Assembly (NCBI RefSeq): GCF_022538185.1
Contig: NZ_JAKYXC010000017.1
Coordinates: 1-64,000, forward strand
From: Microbacterium sp. CFH 31415
GTDB lineage: Bacteria; Actinomycetota; Actinomycetes; Actinomycetales; Microbacteriaceae
Direction of reading: 5' to 3'
DNA length: 64,000 nucleotides
Part shown: positions 20,034 through 29,647 of the stretch, piece by piece
Layout: the number at the start of each line of letters is the position of its first letter
How positions within the stretch are numbered: position 1 is the stretch's first letter
Notes under the pieces: generated by a model
Databases searched by the model: none
Seen by the model: only the letters and a program-made list of their open reading frames with translations
Told to the model about the DNA's origin: nothing
Made by a program: the position numbers and the translations under genes

Positions 20034-20972
20034 TCATCGGACTCCGCCGAGGCCACTCCCGCCCTGGTCGTACGTGCGAGCTGCGTCTGATCCCCGCTGC
20101 GTGACGATGAGCTCGGTGTCGGTGATCTCCTGCGCGGGCTGGTTCGCCTCAGCGACCCGCGGCGTCCTCGCGTCGCTGCGCAACCGCTTCTCGACCGTAT
20201 TGGCGACGAACGAGAGAATGAGACAGAGCGCGATGTAGATTGCGCCCGCGACGATCGTGGCCGGGATGATCGGCGAATCGAGCTGGGACTGGCTGCCGAG
20301 GCTCTTTGCGGTGAAGAGCAGCTCGGGGTAGGTGATGATGAACCCAAGAGCTGTGTCCTTGAGGGTCACCACCAGCTGCGCGATGATGACCGGCATCATG
20401 GCCCTGATCGCCTGGGGCAAGAGGATCAGTCGCATCACGCCGGACTTGCGCAGACCGATCGCGTAACCCGCTTCCTTCTGGCCACGCGGCAAGGCCTCGA
20501 CGCCGGCGCGGATCACCTCGGCGAGCACTGAACCGTTGTACGCGACGAGGGCGATGACGACCGCCCAGTAGGGCGACATCTTCACGCCGATCACGGGCAG
20601 GCCGTAGTACAGCAGGAACATGAAGACGAGCACTGGCACGGCGCGGAAGAATTCGACGATGACCGTGAAGGGCCAGCGGATCCACGCGTGATCGGACATG
20701 CGCCCGATGGCCAGCACGAAGCCGAGGATCAGCGCACCGACCGCGGCGGCGCCGAACGCGGCGAGCGTGCGCAGGGTTGCGAGCCCGAACTGCACCCACA
20801 CGTTCGTGAAAGTGAAGGCGTACCACTTCTCAGCGCTGAGCTGGCCGGTATCCCACAGCCGCCACACGAGCCAGCCGAGAACGGCAACCACGACCAGGAC
20901 GGTGAGCACCCCGAGGATCCGGTTGCGTGCGATCGCACGCGGCCCGGGGACGTCGTAAAGAACGGAGCTCAT
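20034..20972 (-). CDS. gluD: Amino-acid ABC transporter permease (GluD-type)
   Basis: 312 aa. An unusual cytoplasmic N-terminus is followed by a helix at 20-40, then the HisM/GluD permease core with about five helices. The EAA-type loop is GQKEAGYAIGLRKSGVMRLILLPQAIRAMMP. The C-terminal tail after residue 265 is hydrophilic and extended (about 45 residues), as in actinobacterial GluD. It forms the membrane pore with GluC. The ATG overlaps the gluC stop as ATGA. Confidence 0.9.
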   Translation of the reverse strand: MSSVLYDVPGPRAIARNRILGVLTVLVVVAVLGWLVWRLWDTGQLSAEKWYAFTFTNVWVQFGLATLRTLAAFGAAAVGALILGFVLAIGRMSDHAWIRWPFTVIVEFFRAVPVLVFMFLLYYGLPVIGVKMSPYWAVVIALVAYNGSVLAEVIRAGVEALPRGQKEAGYAIGLRKSGVMRLILLPQAIRAMMPVIIAQLVVTLKDTALGFIITYPELLFTAKSLGSQSQLDSPIIPATIVAGAIYIALCLILSFVANTVEKRLRSDARTPRVAEANQPAQEITDTELIVTQRGSDAARTYDQGGSGLGGVR

Positions 20973-21616
20973 CGGGCGACCCTCCAGCGGTTCTCGAAGA
21001 CGCGCTGCACCCACGAGAGCACGAGCACGAGTGCGACGAAGATCACCATGACCCAGAGGATCACGACCATCTGATCGGCCCCGCGCTCGCTCAGGTAGTT
21101 GCGGACGGAGCCGAGATTCACCACCGAGAATCCGGCGGCTACGGTGGTGTTCTTGAGCAGCGCGATGAACACGCTCATCATCGGCGGGATGACGGATCGG
21201 AAGGCCTGGGGCAGCACCACCAGGGTCATGACCTGCCCGAACGGCAGACCGAGCGCGCGGGCGGCCTCGGCCTGCCCGACCGGCACGGTGTTGATGCCGG
21301 AGCGAATGGTCTCGGCGACGTACGTTGCGGTGTACATGCCCAGCGCGATGATGCCGAGCGTCAAGAAAGAGATCCGCATCTGGAGCAGGATCGGCACCGC
21401 GAACGCGAAGGCGAAGAAGACGAGAGTGAGCGGCGTGTTCCGGACGATGTTCACGTAGGTCGTGCCCACGGCCCGCGCCACCGGAATGGGCGAGACGCGC
21501 ATGGCTCCGACGATGAACCCGAGGATCAGGGCGATCACTCCCCCGCCGAAGAAGAGGGCCAGTGTGCCGCCGAGAGCCTCCGCCCAGATGTCCCAGTTGT
21601 CGGTGATGACGTTCAA
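20969..21616 (-). CDS. gluC: Amino-acid ABC transporter permease (GluC-type)
   Basis: 215 aa with the standard five-helix polar amino-acid permease fold. The EAA loop reads GQAEAARALGLPFGQVMTLVVLPQAFRSVIPP in family form. Translation starts at TTG (21614-21616), supported by a strong AAGGAGGAG site seven nucleotides upstream; no ATG or GTG would fit better. It lies 77 nt beyond the binding-protein gene behind a strong RNA hairpin (21657-21688), probably lowering its expression relative to gluB. Confidence 0.9.
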   Translation of the reverse strand: MNVITDNWDIWAEALGGTLALFFGGGVIALILGFIVGAMRVSPIPVARAVGTTYVNIVRNTPLTLVFFAFAFAVPILLQMRISFLTLGIIALGMYTATYVAETIRSGINTVPVGQAEAARALGLPFGQVMTLVVLPQAFRSVIPPMMSVFIALLKNTTVAAGFSVVNLGSVRNYLSERGADQMVVILWVMVIFVALVLVLSWVQRVFENRWRVAR

Positions 21617-21656
21617 CCGGAGCTCCTCCTTGGTGTCGCGTGTGCCGAGTGGTGAG

Positions 21657-21688
21657 CGGTCCCCGGGCGCTCGCGCGCCCGGGGACCG
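21657..21688 (-). terminator. Strong intercistronic hairpin between gluB and gluC
   Basis: Perfect 14-bp arms CGGTCCCCGGGCGC (21657-21670) and 21675-21688 enclose a 4-nt loop. It lies 5 nt past the gluB stop. There is no U-tract, so it is more likely a partial terminator or an mRNA-stabilising 3' barrier, as known for binding-protein genes of other ABC operons, than a full stop. Confidence 0.65.
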
Positions 21689-21693
21689 AGCTG

Positions 21694-22605
21694 TCAGTCG
21701 ACCGCGGGCTGCTCGCCCGAGATGCCGGATTCTGCGAGGTTGGCGTCGAAGATCGCCTGCCAGATGTCGCCGCCGTCAGTGAACAGCGTGTTGATGTGCT
21801 CCTGCAGCGCGGTGTCGCCCTTGGCGATCCCGACGCCGTAGCGCTCTTCGCTGAAGGGCTCACCGGCCAGCTTGAGCTCTTCCGGGTCCTGCTGCACGTA
21901 GCCGGCGAGGATCGCCTCGTCGGTCGTGATGGCGTCGACCTGGCCGTTCTTCAGCTGCTCGATGCAGGCCGAGTACGTCTCGAACTCCGTGGTCTCCGCG
22001 TCCGGATACTCGTCCCGGATGCGCTGCAGCGACGTCGATCCCGTCACCGAGCAGACAACCTTGCCTCCGAGGTCGTCGGGACCGTTGATGTCTTCGTTGT
22101 CGGCAGCGACCAGCAGGCCCTGACCGGTGATGAAGTACGGACCGGCGAAGTCGATCTGCTCCTTGCGGGAGTCGGTGATCGAGTAGGTGCCGACGTAGTA
22201 ATCGATGTCGCCGTTCACCAGCGCCTGCTCGCGGTTCGCCGAAGGGATCGTGACGTACTCGATCTGGTCCTCGTCGAATCCGAGCGACGCGGCGATCCAC
22301 CGCGCGATGTCCACGTCGAAGCCGGAGCGCTCGCCCGTGGTCGCGTCCTCGAAGCCGAGGTTGGGCTGGTCGTTCTTGACGCCGATCACGACGCCGTCGC
22401 GCTCTGTCATCGCGTCGAACGTGGGGCTTCCCTCGAGCGACACGTCGGTGGCGACCTCCCAGGCCTGACCGCTGGTCGCGCCGTCATCGCCTCCGTCTCC
22501 GCCGTCGCTGGGGTCGGCGCCCGGCGCACCGCTGTTGCACGCGGTGAGGGCGAGGATGGCGATGGCAGAAATGCCGATGCCGGTGATGATCCGTGACTTA
22601 CGCAT
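21694..22605 (-). CDS. gluB: Glutamate/polar amino-acid ABC substrate-binding lipoprotein
   Basis: 303 aa. A lipoprotein signal peptide ends in a lipobox LTAC with Cys23; a flexible Asp/Gly/Ser linker follows (24-45). The mature domain is an SBP type 3 fold: GVKNDQPNLGFEDATTGERSGFDVDIAR, later YYVGTYSITDSRKEQIDFAGPYF and VTGSTSLQRI. It captures an acidic or polar amino acid outside the cell for GluCD-GluA; glutamate is the best guess from gene order. AGGAGG precedes the ATG. Confidence 0.9.
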   Translation of the reverse strand: MRKSRIITGIGISAIAILALTACNSGAPGADPSDGGDGGDDGATSGQAWEVATDVSLEGSPTFDAMTERDGVVIGVKNDQPNLGFEDATTGERSGFDVDIARWIAASLGFDEDQIEYVTIPSANREQALVNGDIDYYVGTYSITDSRKEQIDFAGPYFITGQGLLVAADNEDINGPDDLGGKVVCSVTGSTSLQRIRDEYPDAETTEFETYSACIEQLKNGQVDAITTDEAILAGYVQQDPEELKLAGEPFSEERYGVGIAKGDTALQEHINTLFTDGGDIWQAIFDANLAESGISGEQPAVD

Positions 22606-22727
22606 GGTTCCTCCTGGTTGCTGTGCGTACTGGTTCCGTATGTCCGACGTTTCGGGTCCGTGCGGAGTGCTCGTGCGTGTGGTGGTGGTGCGGGTTTCCT
22701 CCCTGGGTGACGCGGTCCGACCCGGGA

Positions 22728-23519
22728 TCAGTGGGTCAGGAGCTTCGAGAGGAAGTCCTTCGCTCGGTCGCTCTTCGGATGGGTGAAGAACTCCTCCGGC
22801 GTGTCCTCCTCGACGATCTGCCCGTCCGCCATGAAGACCACGCGGTCAGCCGCCTTGCGGGCGAATCCCATCTCGTGCGTGACGACGATCATCGTCATGC
22901 CGTCCTGCGCGAGGCCGACCATGACGTCGAGCACCTCGTTGATCATCTCGGGGTCGAGGGCGCTGGTCGGCTCGTCGAAGAGCATGACCTTGGGCTGCAT
23001 CGCGAGCGCGCGGGCGATCGCGACGCGCTGCTGCTGGCCGCCCGAGAGCTGAGCCGGGAGCTTGGATGCCTGGTGACCCACGCCCACGCGGTCGAGCAGC
23101 TGCTTTCCGAGCTTCTCGGCCTCGGCCTTCTTCATGCCTTTCACCTTGATCGGGCCCAGCGTGACGTTGTCGAGGATCGTCAGGTGCGAGAAGAGGTTGA
23201 AGGACTGGAACACCATCCCGACGTCGGCGCGAAGCACCGCGAGCTCTTTACCCTCCTTGGGCAGCTCTTTGCCGTCGATCGTGATGGTGCCGCTCGTGAT
23301 CGTCTCGAGCCGGTTGATCGTCCGGCAGAGGGTCGACTTGCCCGATCCAGACGGCCCGATGACCACGACCACCTCGCCACGGTTGACCGTGAGGTCGATG
23401 TCCTTCAGCGCCTGGAACTCGCCGTAGTGCTTCTGCACATCGCTGATCTGCACGAGGGGATCGCCGCGACGGACGTTGATGTTCGACGTCTTCGGCGCAC
23501 TGTCTTCCGGCATCGTCAT
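22728..23519 (-). CDS. gluA: Amino-acid ABC transporter ATP-binding protein (GluA-type)
   Basis: 263 aa cytoplasmic ATPase of the PAAT family. Walker [10 protein letters not shown] at 55-63, FQSFNLF Q-loop at 104-110, signature LSGGQQQR at 158-165, Walker B VMLFDEPT at 178-185 and the switch His in VVTHEMG. It drives the GluBCD importer. It is the first gene of gluA-gluB-gluC-gluD. The 88-nt gap upstream (23520-23607) must hold the promoter, but I see no convincing hexamer pair there. 122 nt separate it from gluB. Confidence 0.92.
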   Translation of the reverse strand: MTMPEDSAPKTSNINVRRGDPLVQISDVQKHYGEFQALKDIDLTVNRGEVVVVIGPSGSGKSTLCRTINRLETITSGTITIDGKELPKEGKELAVLRADVGMVFQSFNLFSHLTILDNVTLGPIKVKGMKKAEAEKLGKQLLDRVGVGHQASKLPAQLSGGQQQRVAIARALAMQPKVMLFDEPTSALDPEMINEVLDVMVGLAQDGMTMIVVTHEMGFARKAADRVVFMADGQIVEEDTPEEFFTHPKSDRAKDFLSKLLTH

Positions 23520-23607
23520 AGCGCCACCCTAGGACCGGCGACGACCGCTCTGCCACCGAACGCGCCGCGTCTTTACCGTGTTGTAACAGCGCGGGAACAC
23601 CGAGTGG

Positions 23608-24408
23608 TCAGCGGGCGGCGCGCTGGGCGAACGCCGTCTCGTACAGGCACACGCTGGCGGCGGTCGCGAGGTTGAGCGACTCGGCCGCGCCGTAGATCGG
23701 CAGTCGCAGCGACATGTCGGCGAGCGCCAGCGCCGTCTCGTCGAGACCGCGCGCCTCATTCCCGAACAGCCACGCGGTCGGCTCGGCGAGCAGCTCGCGC
23801 GAAGCCAGGAAGTCGCCGCCGCCGACGTCGGCCGCGATGACGCGCACGCCGGCCGCGTGCGCCTTCTCGACCGCCGACGCCAGATCGACGCCCACGGCGA
23901 CCGGAAGGTGGAACAGCGAGCCGGTCGTGGCGCGCACGACCTTGGGGTTGTACGGGTCGACGGTGCGGCCGGTGAGCACGACCGCGTCGGCGCCCGCGGC
24001 ATCCGCTGCCCGGATGATCGTGCCGAGGTTGCCCGGATCGCGCACCTCCTCGCAGATCGCGACCAGGCGGGGCGAGGCGGCGAAGACGTCGCGCAGCGAG
24101 GTGGGCGACTGCCGGGCCACCGCCACGATGCCCTGCGGCGTCACGGTGTCGGCCATCGCGTCGAGCACATCCTCGGTCGTGAAGACGACCTCGAGGCCGG
24201 CGTCGCGTGCCGCGTCGCGCACGTCGACGTGGCGCTCCATGGCGGTCGGGGTCGCGAAGATCTCCACCAGCGTGTCGGGCCGGTAGGCCAGCGCCTCACG
24301 GGCCGCCTGGGGACCCTCCAGCAGGAACAGTCCGGTCTCCTGGCGCGCGCTGCGCTTCGTCAGCTTCGCGACGGCGCGGACGCGCGGCGAGCGAGGGTTC
24401 TCGAGCAC
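23608..24408 (-). CDS. TrmH family RNA methyltransferase
   Basis: 266 aa SPOUT methyltransferase that 2'-O-methylates rRNA or tRNA with SAM. An N-terminal substrate-binding domain (FLLEGPQAAREAL near 28-40) precedes the SPOUT knot, with motif 1 EEVRDPGNLGTIIRAADAAG (about 139-158), motif 2 WLFGNEARGLDE, and motif 3 LRLPIYGAAESLNLATAASV. The target base cannot be read from the sequence. The start is GTG (24406-24408). It is downstream of the rplT operon in the usual actinobacterial order. Confidence 0.9.
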   Translation of the reverse strand: MLENPRSPRVRAVAKLTKRSARQETGLFLLEGPQAAREALAYRPDTLVEIFATPTAMERHVDVRDAARDAGLEVVFTTEDVLDAMADTVTPQGIVAVARQSPTSLRDVFAASPRLVAICEEVRDPGNLGTIIRAADAAGADAVVLTGRTVDPYNPKVVRATTGSLFHLPVAVGVDLASAVEKAHAAGVRVIAADVGGGDFLASRELLAEPTAWLFGNEARGLDETALALADMSLRLPIYGAAESLNLATAASVCLYETAFAQRAAR

Positions 24409-24461
24409 GGATTCAGTCTAGGGTCGCGGCATCCCACCCACGCGCTCCCCCACCCCTACAT

Positions 24462-24532
24462 CGCGAGACTGCATCCGCGCGCCGAGACAGCGTCCCGTGG
24501 CGGCAGTCTCGGTGCGCTGATGCAGTCTCGCG
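24462..24532. repeat. 71-nt nested palindromic element, copy 2
   Basis: Outer arms CGCGAGACTGCATC (24462-24475) and 24519-24532 pair perfectly over 14 bp. Inner arms 24477-24488 and 24506-24517 pair over 12 bp with one mismatch. Length and both termini (CGCGAGAC ... GTCTCGCG) equal those of the copy at 13912-13982, while the sequences between differ. It occupies the gap between the rplT terminator and the TrmH gene. It resembles a REP/BIME-like dispersed element. Confidence 0.65.
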
Positions 24533-24555
24533 GGAAGGGTAAGGCCGGGAGACGC

Positions 24556-24591
24556 GAAAGGGGCGTCCTCCCGGAGGAGGACGCCCCTTTC
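24556..24591 (-). terminator. rplT: Terminator of the infC-rpmI-rplT operon
   Basis: A perfect 16-bp stem, GAAAGGGGCGTCCTCC (24556-24571) with 24576-24591, and a 4-nt loop lie 17 nt beyond the rplT stop. The downstream arm ends in three T residues on the minus strand, followed by CGCG, so the U-tract is short, as is common in high-GC actinobacteria. Confidence 0.8.
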
Positions 24592-24608
24592 GTGAACCTG
24601 TTCGAGAG

Positions 24609-24992
24609 TCAGGCGCTCTTCGGAGCGTTGACGTTCTCGGGCAGCGCCTTCTTGGCCGTCTCGACGAGCGAGGCGAACACGGCGGGCTCGTTGACCGCGA
24701 GCTCGGCGAGCATGCGACGGTCGACCTGAACGCCCGCGAGGCCGAGGCCCTGCATGAAGCGGTTGTACGTGATGCCGTTCTGGCGGCTCGCAGCGTTGAT
24801 GCGCTGGATCCACAGGCGGCGGAAGTCGCCCTTGCGCTTGCGACGGTCGCGGTACGCGTAGACGAGCGAGTGGGTGACCTGCTCCTTCGCCTTGCGGTAC
24901 AGGCGCGAACGCTGTCCGCGGTAACCGGAGGCGCGCTCGAGGATGACGCGACGCTTCTTGTGGGCGTTTACCGCCCGCTTGACTCTAGCCAT
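24609..24992 (-). CDS. rplT: 50S ribosomal protein L20
   Basis: 127 aa, normal length. [24 protein letters not shown] opens the basic extended N-terminus that threads into 23S r[23 protein letters not shown] is the conserved globular part. L20 nucleates 50S assembly and in several bacteria represses its own operon through the leader. It follows rpmI by 29 nt and a strong terminator comes after it. Confidence 0.98.
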   Translation of the reverse strand: MARVKRAVNAHKKRRVILERASGYRGQRSRLYRKAKEQVTHSLVYAYRDRRKRKGDFRRLWIQRINAASRQNGITYNRFMQGLGLAGVQVDRRMLAELAVNEPAVFASLVETAKKALPENVNAPKSA

Positions 24993-25021
24993 TTCTACTG
25001 TTTCCTATCGTGCGTCGGCGC

Positions 25022-25216
25022 TCAGAGGCCGAGGAGCTTCTTGGCGACCTTGGCGTCACCCGGGGCCAGGACCTGCTCCTGGTTGAGGCGACGCGTGCGG
25101 CGCGACGACTTGCCCTCGAGGTTGTGGCGCATGTTCGCCTGCTGCTTCATCAGCTTTCCCTTACCGGTGAGCTTGAAGCGCTTCTTGGCACCCGAGTGGG
25201 TCTTCTGCTTCGGCAT
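25022..25216 (-). CDS. rpmI: 50S ribosomal protein L35
   Basis: 64 aa, the standard size, beginning [22 protein letters not shown] seven-codon in-frame extension upstream is rejected because the conserved start MPKQKTH begins at 25216 with a GGAAG-type ribosome site before it. Middle gene of infC-rpmI-rplT. Confidence 0.98.
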   Translation of the reverse strand: MPKQKTHSGAKKRFKLTGKGKLMKQQANMRHNLEGKSSRRTRRLNQEQVLAPGDAKVAKKLLGL

Positions 25217-25284
25217 CTCTTCTTCCTTCGTTTCCATCCCGCGCAGCGGGAGTCGGTGTCCCGCGGTGCGGGAGTCTGTGGGTC

Positions 25285-25923
<639 letters not shown>

Positions 25924-25972
25924 GCGGAGCTCCTTCGTGCGGGTGATGGCCACCGCGACACGGGGTGCGTCG

Positions 25973-26158
25973 CGGGTGGAAGAGTCACTCATTCCACCCG
26001 GCACGACGCTCGAACGCCGGCCTTCTGCACCCTGTTCCCGCTTCAAGCGGCTACCCCGGCCGCAGAACGGTCGGGGCGGAGTGCGTGACCCGGTAGCCTT
26101 GAACGGCAAGCGCGGGTGGGATGTGATCCTCTTTCAATCCGGTGCAGAACGCACCGGA
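25973..26158 (-). promoter_or_regulatory. infC: Structured leader of the infC operon
   Basis: On the minus strand a -10-like TAGACT (26168-26173) is followed by a perfect 8-bp hairpin, TCCGGTGC with a 5-nt loop (26138-26158), and later by a 9-bp hairpin CGGGTGGAA/TTCCACCCG (25973-26000) with a 10-nt loop that overlaps the rejected ATG. This is a plausible autoregulatory leader for IF-3 or L20; no match to a known L20 leader is claimed. Confidence 0.45.
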
Positions 26159-26187
26159 GCCCGCACGAGTCTAGCAGAGAGAAACGC

Positions 26188-26574
26188 GTGACCACGATTC
26201 CGCCCTCCGACGACGACCGCCACGCCCGCTGGGAGGAACAGGAGCGAGCCGCCTCGGCCGCCACCCGCGACATCGCCGACGTCCCCGCGGTCGAGGTCAT
26301 CACGACCGCCGCCGTGCACCTCATGAGCGCCGCTGCCGTCAAGGTCGGACTCGCCGACGACCCCGCGACGCAGACCGACCTCGACGAGGCCCGCAAGCTC
26401 ATCAATGCCCTCGCCGGCCTCATCACGGCCGGCGCACCCGAGATCAGCGACATGCACGCGCGCTCCCTGCGCGACGGGCTCCGGTCGCTGCAGCTCGCGT
26501 TCCGCGAGGCCTCGGCCATTCCCGATCCGATCGGCAAGGGTCCCGGCGAGAAGTGGACCGGTCCGGTCAACTGA
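26188..26574 (+). CDS. DUF1844 domain protein
   Basis: 128 aa. The core VEVITTAAVHLMSAAAVKVGL (about residues 35-55) followed by DLDEARKLINALAGLI is the DUF1844 signature. It is a small, probably soluble helical protein without known function that stands divergent to infC in many actinobacteria. The start is GTG at 26188-26190. Its promoter must share the 195-bp region with infC. Confidence 0.88.
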   Translation: MTTIPPSDDDRHARWEEQERAASAATRDIADVPAVEVITTAAVHLMSAAAVKVGLADDPATQTDLDEARKLINALAGLITAGAPEISDMHARSLRDGLRSLQLAFREASAIPDPIGKGPGEKWTGPVN

Positions 26575-26590
26575 CCGGGGCTCGTGCTCC

Positions 26591-27979
26591 TCAGCTGCTG
26601 ATCCCCACCGCGGCGGCCCCGCGTGCCACCGCGTCGACGGTGCGGCTCACGGCCGCGGCATCCGTCCCCCGATTGCTCACCGCGAAGCGCACCACCGCGC
26701 GATCCTGCCATTGCGAAGAGGATGCCCACACGGTCCCCTCGTCGCGCAGCCACTCCCCCAGCGCGACGGTCGCGCCGTCGTCGCGTGCGGCGAGGCACAC
26801 CTGCGTGAACACGACGTCGTTGAGCACCTCCAGCCCGTCGATCGCGCGGAATCCCTCCGCGAGGCCGGTCGCGGCATCCGCCAGTCCGTCGACCAGGTCG
26901 ACGACGCCCTTCCGGCCGAGCGAGCGCAGTGCTGCCCACACCGGCACTCCCCGCGCCCGGCGGGAGAGCTCGGCAACGCGGTCGTAGGGGTCGGAGACGC
27001 TGGCCACGGCGGGCAGGTAGGACGCGTGCGCGCCGAGGGATGCCGTCATCGCCGCCTCATCGCGCACGATCGCCACCCCGCAGTCGTACGGCACGTTCAA
27101 GGTCTTGTGCGCGTCGGTCGCCCACGAGTCGGCGTGGGAGAGACCCACGGTCAGCGCGGCGAAGCGCGGGCTCACTGCCGCCCACAGTCCGAACGCGCCG
27201 TCGACGTGAACCCAGGCGCCCGCCTCGCGCGCGACGGCGATCGCCGACGTGAAGTCGTCGAACGCGCCCGAGTGCACGTCGCCGGCCTGGAGGGCCACCA
27301 CCGTCGGCACGTCCTCCTCGGCGAGGGCACGGCGGAGCCCGTCGACGTCGATGCGCCCCTCGGCGTCGGCTCCGACGGTCTGGGGCGCACCCATGCCCGA
27401 GAGTCGTCCGCCGAGCACGACCGAGGTGTGCACGGCGCCGCCGGCGAGGAAGCGCACACGCAGCGCAGCGCGCACCTCCGACACCGGGTCGAATCCGCGG
27501 GCGCGCAGCACCGCGTCGCGGCCGGTGACGAGGCAGGAGAGGTTCGCGCTCGTGGCGCCGGTGGCGAAGCCGACGCCGCTGCCGCCGGGCAGCCCGAGAA
27601 GATCGAGCAGCCAGGCCGCGGCGACCTCCTCGACAGCCGCGGTCGCCGGCGTCGGCTGGCGCGAGCCGGTGTTCTGATCCCACGCCGACACGAGCCAGTC
27701 CGCGGCGAGCGCCGCGGGGTAGGCGCCCCCGATCACGAAACCGTAGAACCGCGGCGACCCCATGGCCATGAGGCCGGGCTCGGCCGCCTCGGCGAGCTCG
27801 TCGACCACGGCCGCGGCATCCAGCCCCTCCTCGGGAAGCTCGCGGCGCAGCCGCCCGAGCATGCCCTCTGCGTCGAGATCGGGGCGTATGGGCCGCTCCG
27901 CCGTCGACGCGAGCCACTCGAGGGCGTGGCGGTGCGCGGCGTCGAGCGCCCCCCGGTATTCGTCCGCCGTCCCGTCCAT
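26591..27979 (-). CDS. PLP-dependent group II amino-acid decarboxylase
   Basis: 462 aa. Fold-type I enzyme of the aromatic/glutamate decarboxylase group: GSPRFYGFVIGG near 74-85, GFATGATSANLSCL near 137-150 (cofactor phosphate), HVDGAFG near 258-264 with the PLP Asp, and the Schiff-base Lys K292 in TDAHKTLNVPYD. The substrate is not evident; relatives act on aromatic amino acids. The ATG (27977-27979) follows a GGAGG site that lies in a small hairpin (27981-27995). Confidence 0.85.
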   Translation of the reverse strand: MDGTADEYRGALDAAHRHALEWLASTAERPIRPDLDAEGMLGRLRRELPEEGLDAAAVVDELAEAAEPGLMAMGSPRFYGFVIGGAYPAALAADWLVSAWDQNTGSRQPTPATAAVEEVAAAWLLDLLGLPGGSGVGFATGATSANLSCLVTGRDAVLRARGFDPVSEVRAALRVRFLAGGAVHTSVVLGGRLSGMGAPQTVGADAEGRIDVDGLRRALAEEDVPTVVALQAGDVHSGAFDDFTSAIAVAREAGAWVHVDGAFGLWAAVSPRFAALTVGLSHADSWATDAHKTLNVPYDCGVAIVRDEAAMTASLGAHASYLPAVASVSDPYDRVAELSRRARGVPVWAALRSLGRKGVVDLVDGLADAATGLAEGFRAIDGLEVLNDVVFTQVCLAARDDGATVALGEWLRDEGTVWASSSQWQDRAVVRFAVSNRGTDAAAVSRTVDAVARGAAAVGISS

Positions 27980-27980
27980 G

Positions 27981-27995
27981 GGCACCTCCGGTGCC
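27981..27995 (-). promoter_or_regulatory. Hairpin over the ribosome site of the decarboxylase gene
   Basis: GGCACC-GGA-GGTGCC on the minus strand is a perfect 6-bp stem with a 3-nt loop, directly before the ATG. It buries the GGAGG ribosome site partly in the loop and the 3' arm, and could dampen translation. A second 6-bp hairpin (28018-28037) lies upstream, nearer the sseB stop. Confidence 0.4.
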
Positions 27996-28058
27996 GATCC
28001 TCCGCCGCCCCGCTGCGCTCCGCAAGTATGGGCGGAGTCACGGCACCGGTCCCGACCC

Positions 28059-28862
28059 TCAGGCTCGGACGAGCTTGACCGTGAGCGAGTCGACCAAGAC
28101 CGCGATGCGGTCGTCGGCCGCCCAGCGCGACGCGAGGCGCGACAGCACGGCGTCGAGCTCGGCCCGGTCGAGGCCGTGAATGAGCTGCAGGCGCACGACC
28201 AGCTCCGGGCCGCGCAGCCGCGCGTCGGGGTCGCCGGGTTCGATGGTGAGGTCGATCACGGCCAGCTCGCCGCCGATGCTCTGCTGCAGCCCCGAGAAGA
28301 CCTCCGGCGATGCGAAGCTCGGCTCCCACGCATGCCCCTGGGCGATCGCCCAGACCGCGGGGCGCCGGATCACGAACTCCGTGGGCGAACCCGGGTCGAT
28401 GACGATGAGGTCGGTGTCGTCGGCGGATGCCGCGGCCGCGGTGCGCGGACCGTCGGCCGGCACCGGCCGGGCCGAGGCATCCCACCGCCCCATCGCCTGC
28501 ACCGACGTGAACACCGGCAGCACCCGGCGGCCGTCGGGAGCTGCGACCGTGACGATCGACAGCTCCTGGGTCTTGTCGACCGCGAGCCCGTGGGCGCCGA
28601 TGCCCTCGTCGCCCTTCTCTGCCAGCAGCGGGATCAGCAGGCGCGCCGAGCGGTAGGCGTCGACGACCGCGGCCTGACTGCCCGTGCCGTCGCGGAAGGC
28701 GAGCAGCGCGGCGAGGAGCGCCGGGTCGGCCGAGCCGTCGTCGCCGGAGTGGGGGTTGGAGTGGAAGCTCCGCCCTTCCCACGGCACACCGGCGGAATCG
28801 GCATGGGCGGCGTCACCCGCCTGCGAGTGCGCGTGACCGAGCGGGTCAGTGTCCGGCGACAT
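28059..28862 (-). CDS. SseB family protein
   Basis: 267 aa. A 45-residue polar, probably disordered N-terminus precedes the SseB domain: [11 protein letters not shown] near 74-84, [25 protein letters not shown] near 99-123 and [11 protein letters not shown] near 167-177. Function is unknown; SseB-domain proteins are widespread in actinobacteria. The start overlaps the priA stop by 17 bp, so it is coupled to the histidine genes. Confidence 0.85.
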   Translation of the reverse strand: MSPDTDPLGHAHSQAGDAAHADSAGVPWEGRSFHSNPHSGDDGSADPALLAALLAFRDGTGSQAAVVDAYRSARLLIPLLAEKGDEGIGAHGLAVDKTQELSIVTVAAPDGRRVLPVFTSVQAMGRWDASARPVPADGPRTAAAASADDTDLIVIDPGSPTEFVIRRPAVWAIAQGHAWEPSFASPEVFSGLQQSIGGELAVIDLTIEPGDPDARLRGPELVVRLQLIHGLDRAELDAVLSRLASRWAADDRIAVLVDSLTVKLVRA

Positions 28863-29592
28863 CCAGCGCCTCGGCCAGCGTGAACGCGCCGGCGTAGAGG
28901 GCCTTTCCGACGATGGCGCCTTCGACGCCGAGCGGCACGAGCTCGCGCAGCGCCGCGATGTCGTCGAGGCTCGACACGCCGCCCGAGGCGACGATCGGCT
29001 TCGGGGTGCGCGTGGTCATCTCGCGGAGGAGGTCGACGTTGGGGCCCTGCAGCGTGCCGTCCTTGGTGACGTCGGTCACGACGTAGCGGCTGCAGCCGGC
29101 CGCCTCGAGGCGGTCGAGCACGGTCCACAGGTCGCCGCCGTCGCGCGTCCAGCCGCGGGCAGCGAGCGTCGTGCCGCGGACGTCGAGACCGACCGCGATG
29201 ACGTCGCCGTATCGGCCGATCACGTCGGCGGCCCATTCCGGGTTCTCGAGCGCCGCGGTGCCGAGGTTGATGCGCGCCGCGCCGCTGTCGAGGGCGGCCT
29301 CGAGGGTGCGGTCATCGCGGATGCCGCCCGAGAGCTCGACCTGCACGCCCTTGACCTGCTTGATGACCTTGCGCATGACGCCGGCGTTGCTGCCGCGTCC
29401 GAAGGCGGCGTCGAGGTCGACGAGGTGGATCCACTGTGCGCCCTGGCGTGCGAAGTCGAGCGCCGCGTCGACGGGGTCGCCGTAGCTCGTCTCGGTCCCC
29501 GCCTCCCCCTGGGTGAGGCGCACGGCCTTGCCGCCGGCGACGTCGACCGCGGGCAGCAGGATCAATTCAGGCATTGAGGCGAAATCGTTCAT
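28846..29592 (-). CDS. priA: Phosphoribosyl isomerase A (HisA/PriA)
   Basis: 248 aa beta/alpha barrel. [15 protein letters not shown] carries the first catalytic Asp (D17) and [12 protein letters not shown] the second, near 131-142. Actinobacterial versions usually act in both histidine (ProFAR isomerase) and tryptophan (PRA isomerase) pathways. Dual function is likely from taxonomy but not proven here. The ATG at 29592 follows AAGGAG by only 2 nt; a second ATG at 29574 is less well supplied. It is fourth in hisC-hisB-hisH-priA-sseB. Confidence 0.92.
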   Translation of the reverse strand: MNDFASMPELILLPAVDVAGGKAVRLTQGEAGTETSYGDPVDAALDFARQGAQWIHLVDLDAAFGRGSNAGVMRKVIKQVKGVQVELSGGIRDDRTLEAALDSGAARINLGTAALENPEWAADVIGRYGDVIAVGLDVRGTTLAARGWTRDGGDLWTVLDRLEAAGCSRYVVTDVTKDGTLQGPNVDLLREMTTRTPKPIVASGGVSSLDDIAALRELVPLGVEGAIVGKALYAGAFTLAEALDVAGH

Positions 29593-29647
29593 GGCTCCTT
29601 GTGCGGGAAGGTCTCGGAAGGAGTTCGCTCCCGCAGACGGCACGGTT

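Noticed and set aside
25924-25992. Upstream ATG as the infC start
   Set aside because: No ribosome site, the ATG is in a hairpin, and conserved IF-3 sequence begins at the ATC with an ideal AAGGAG.
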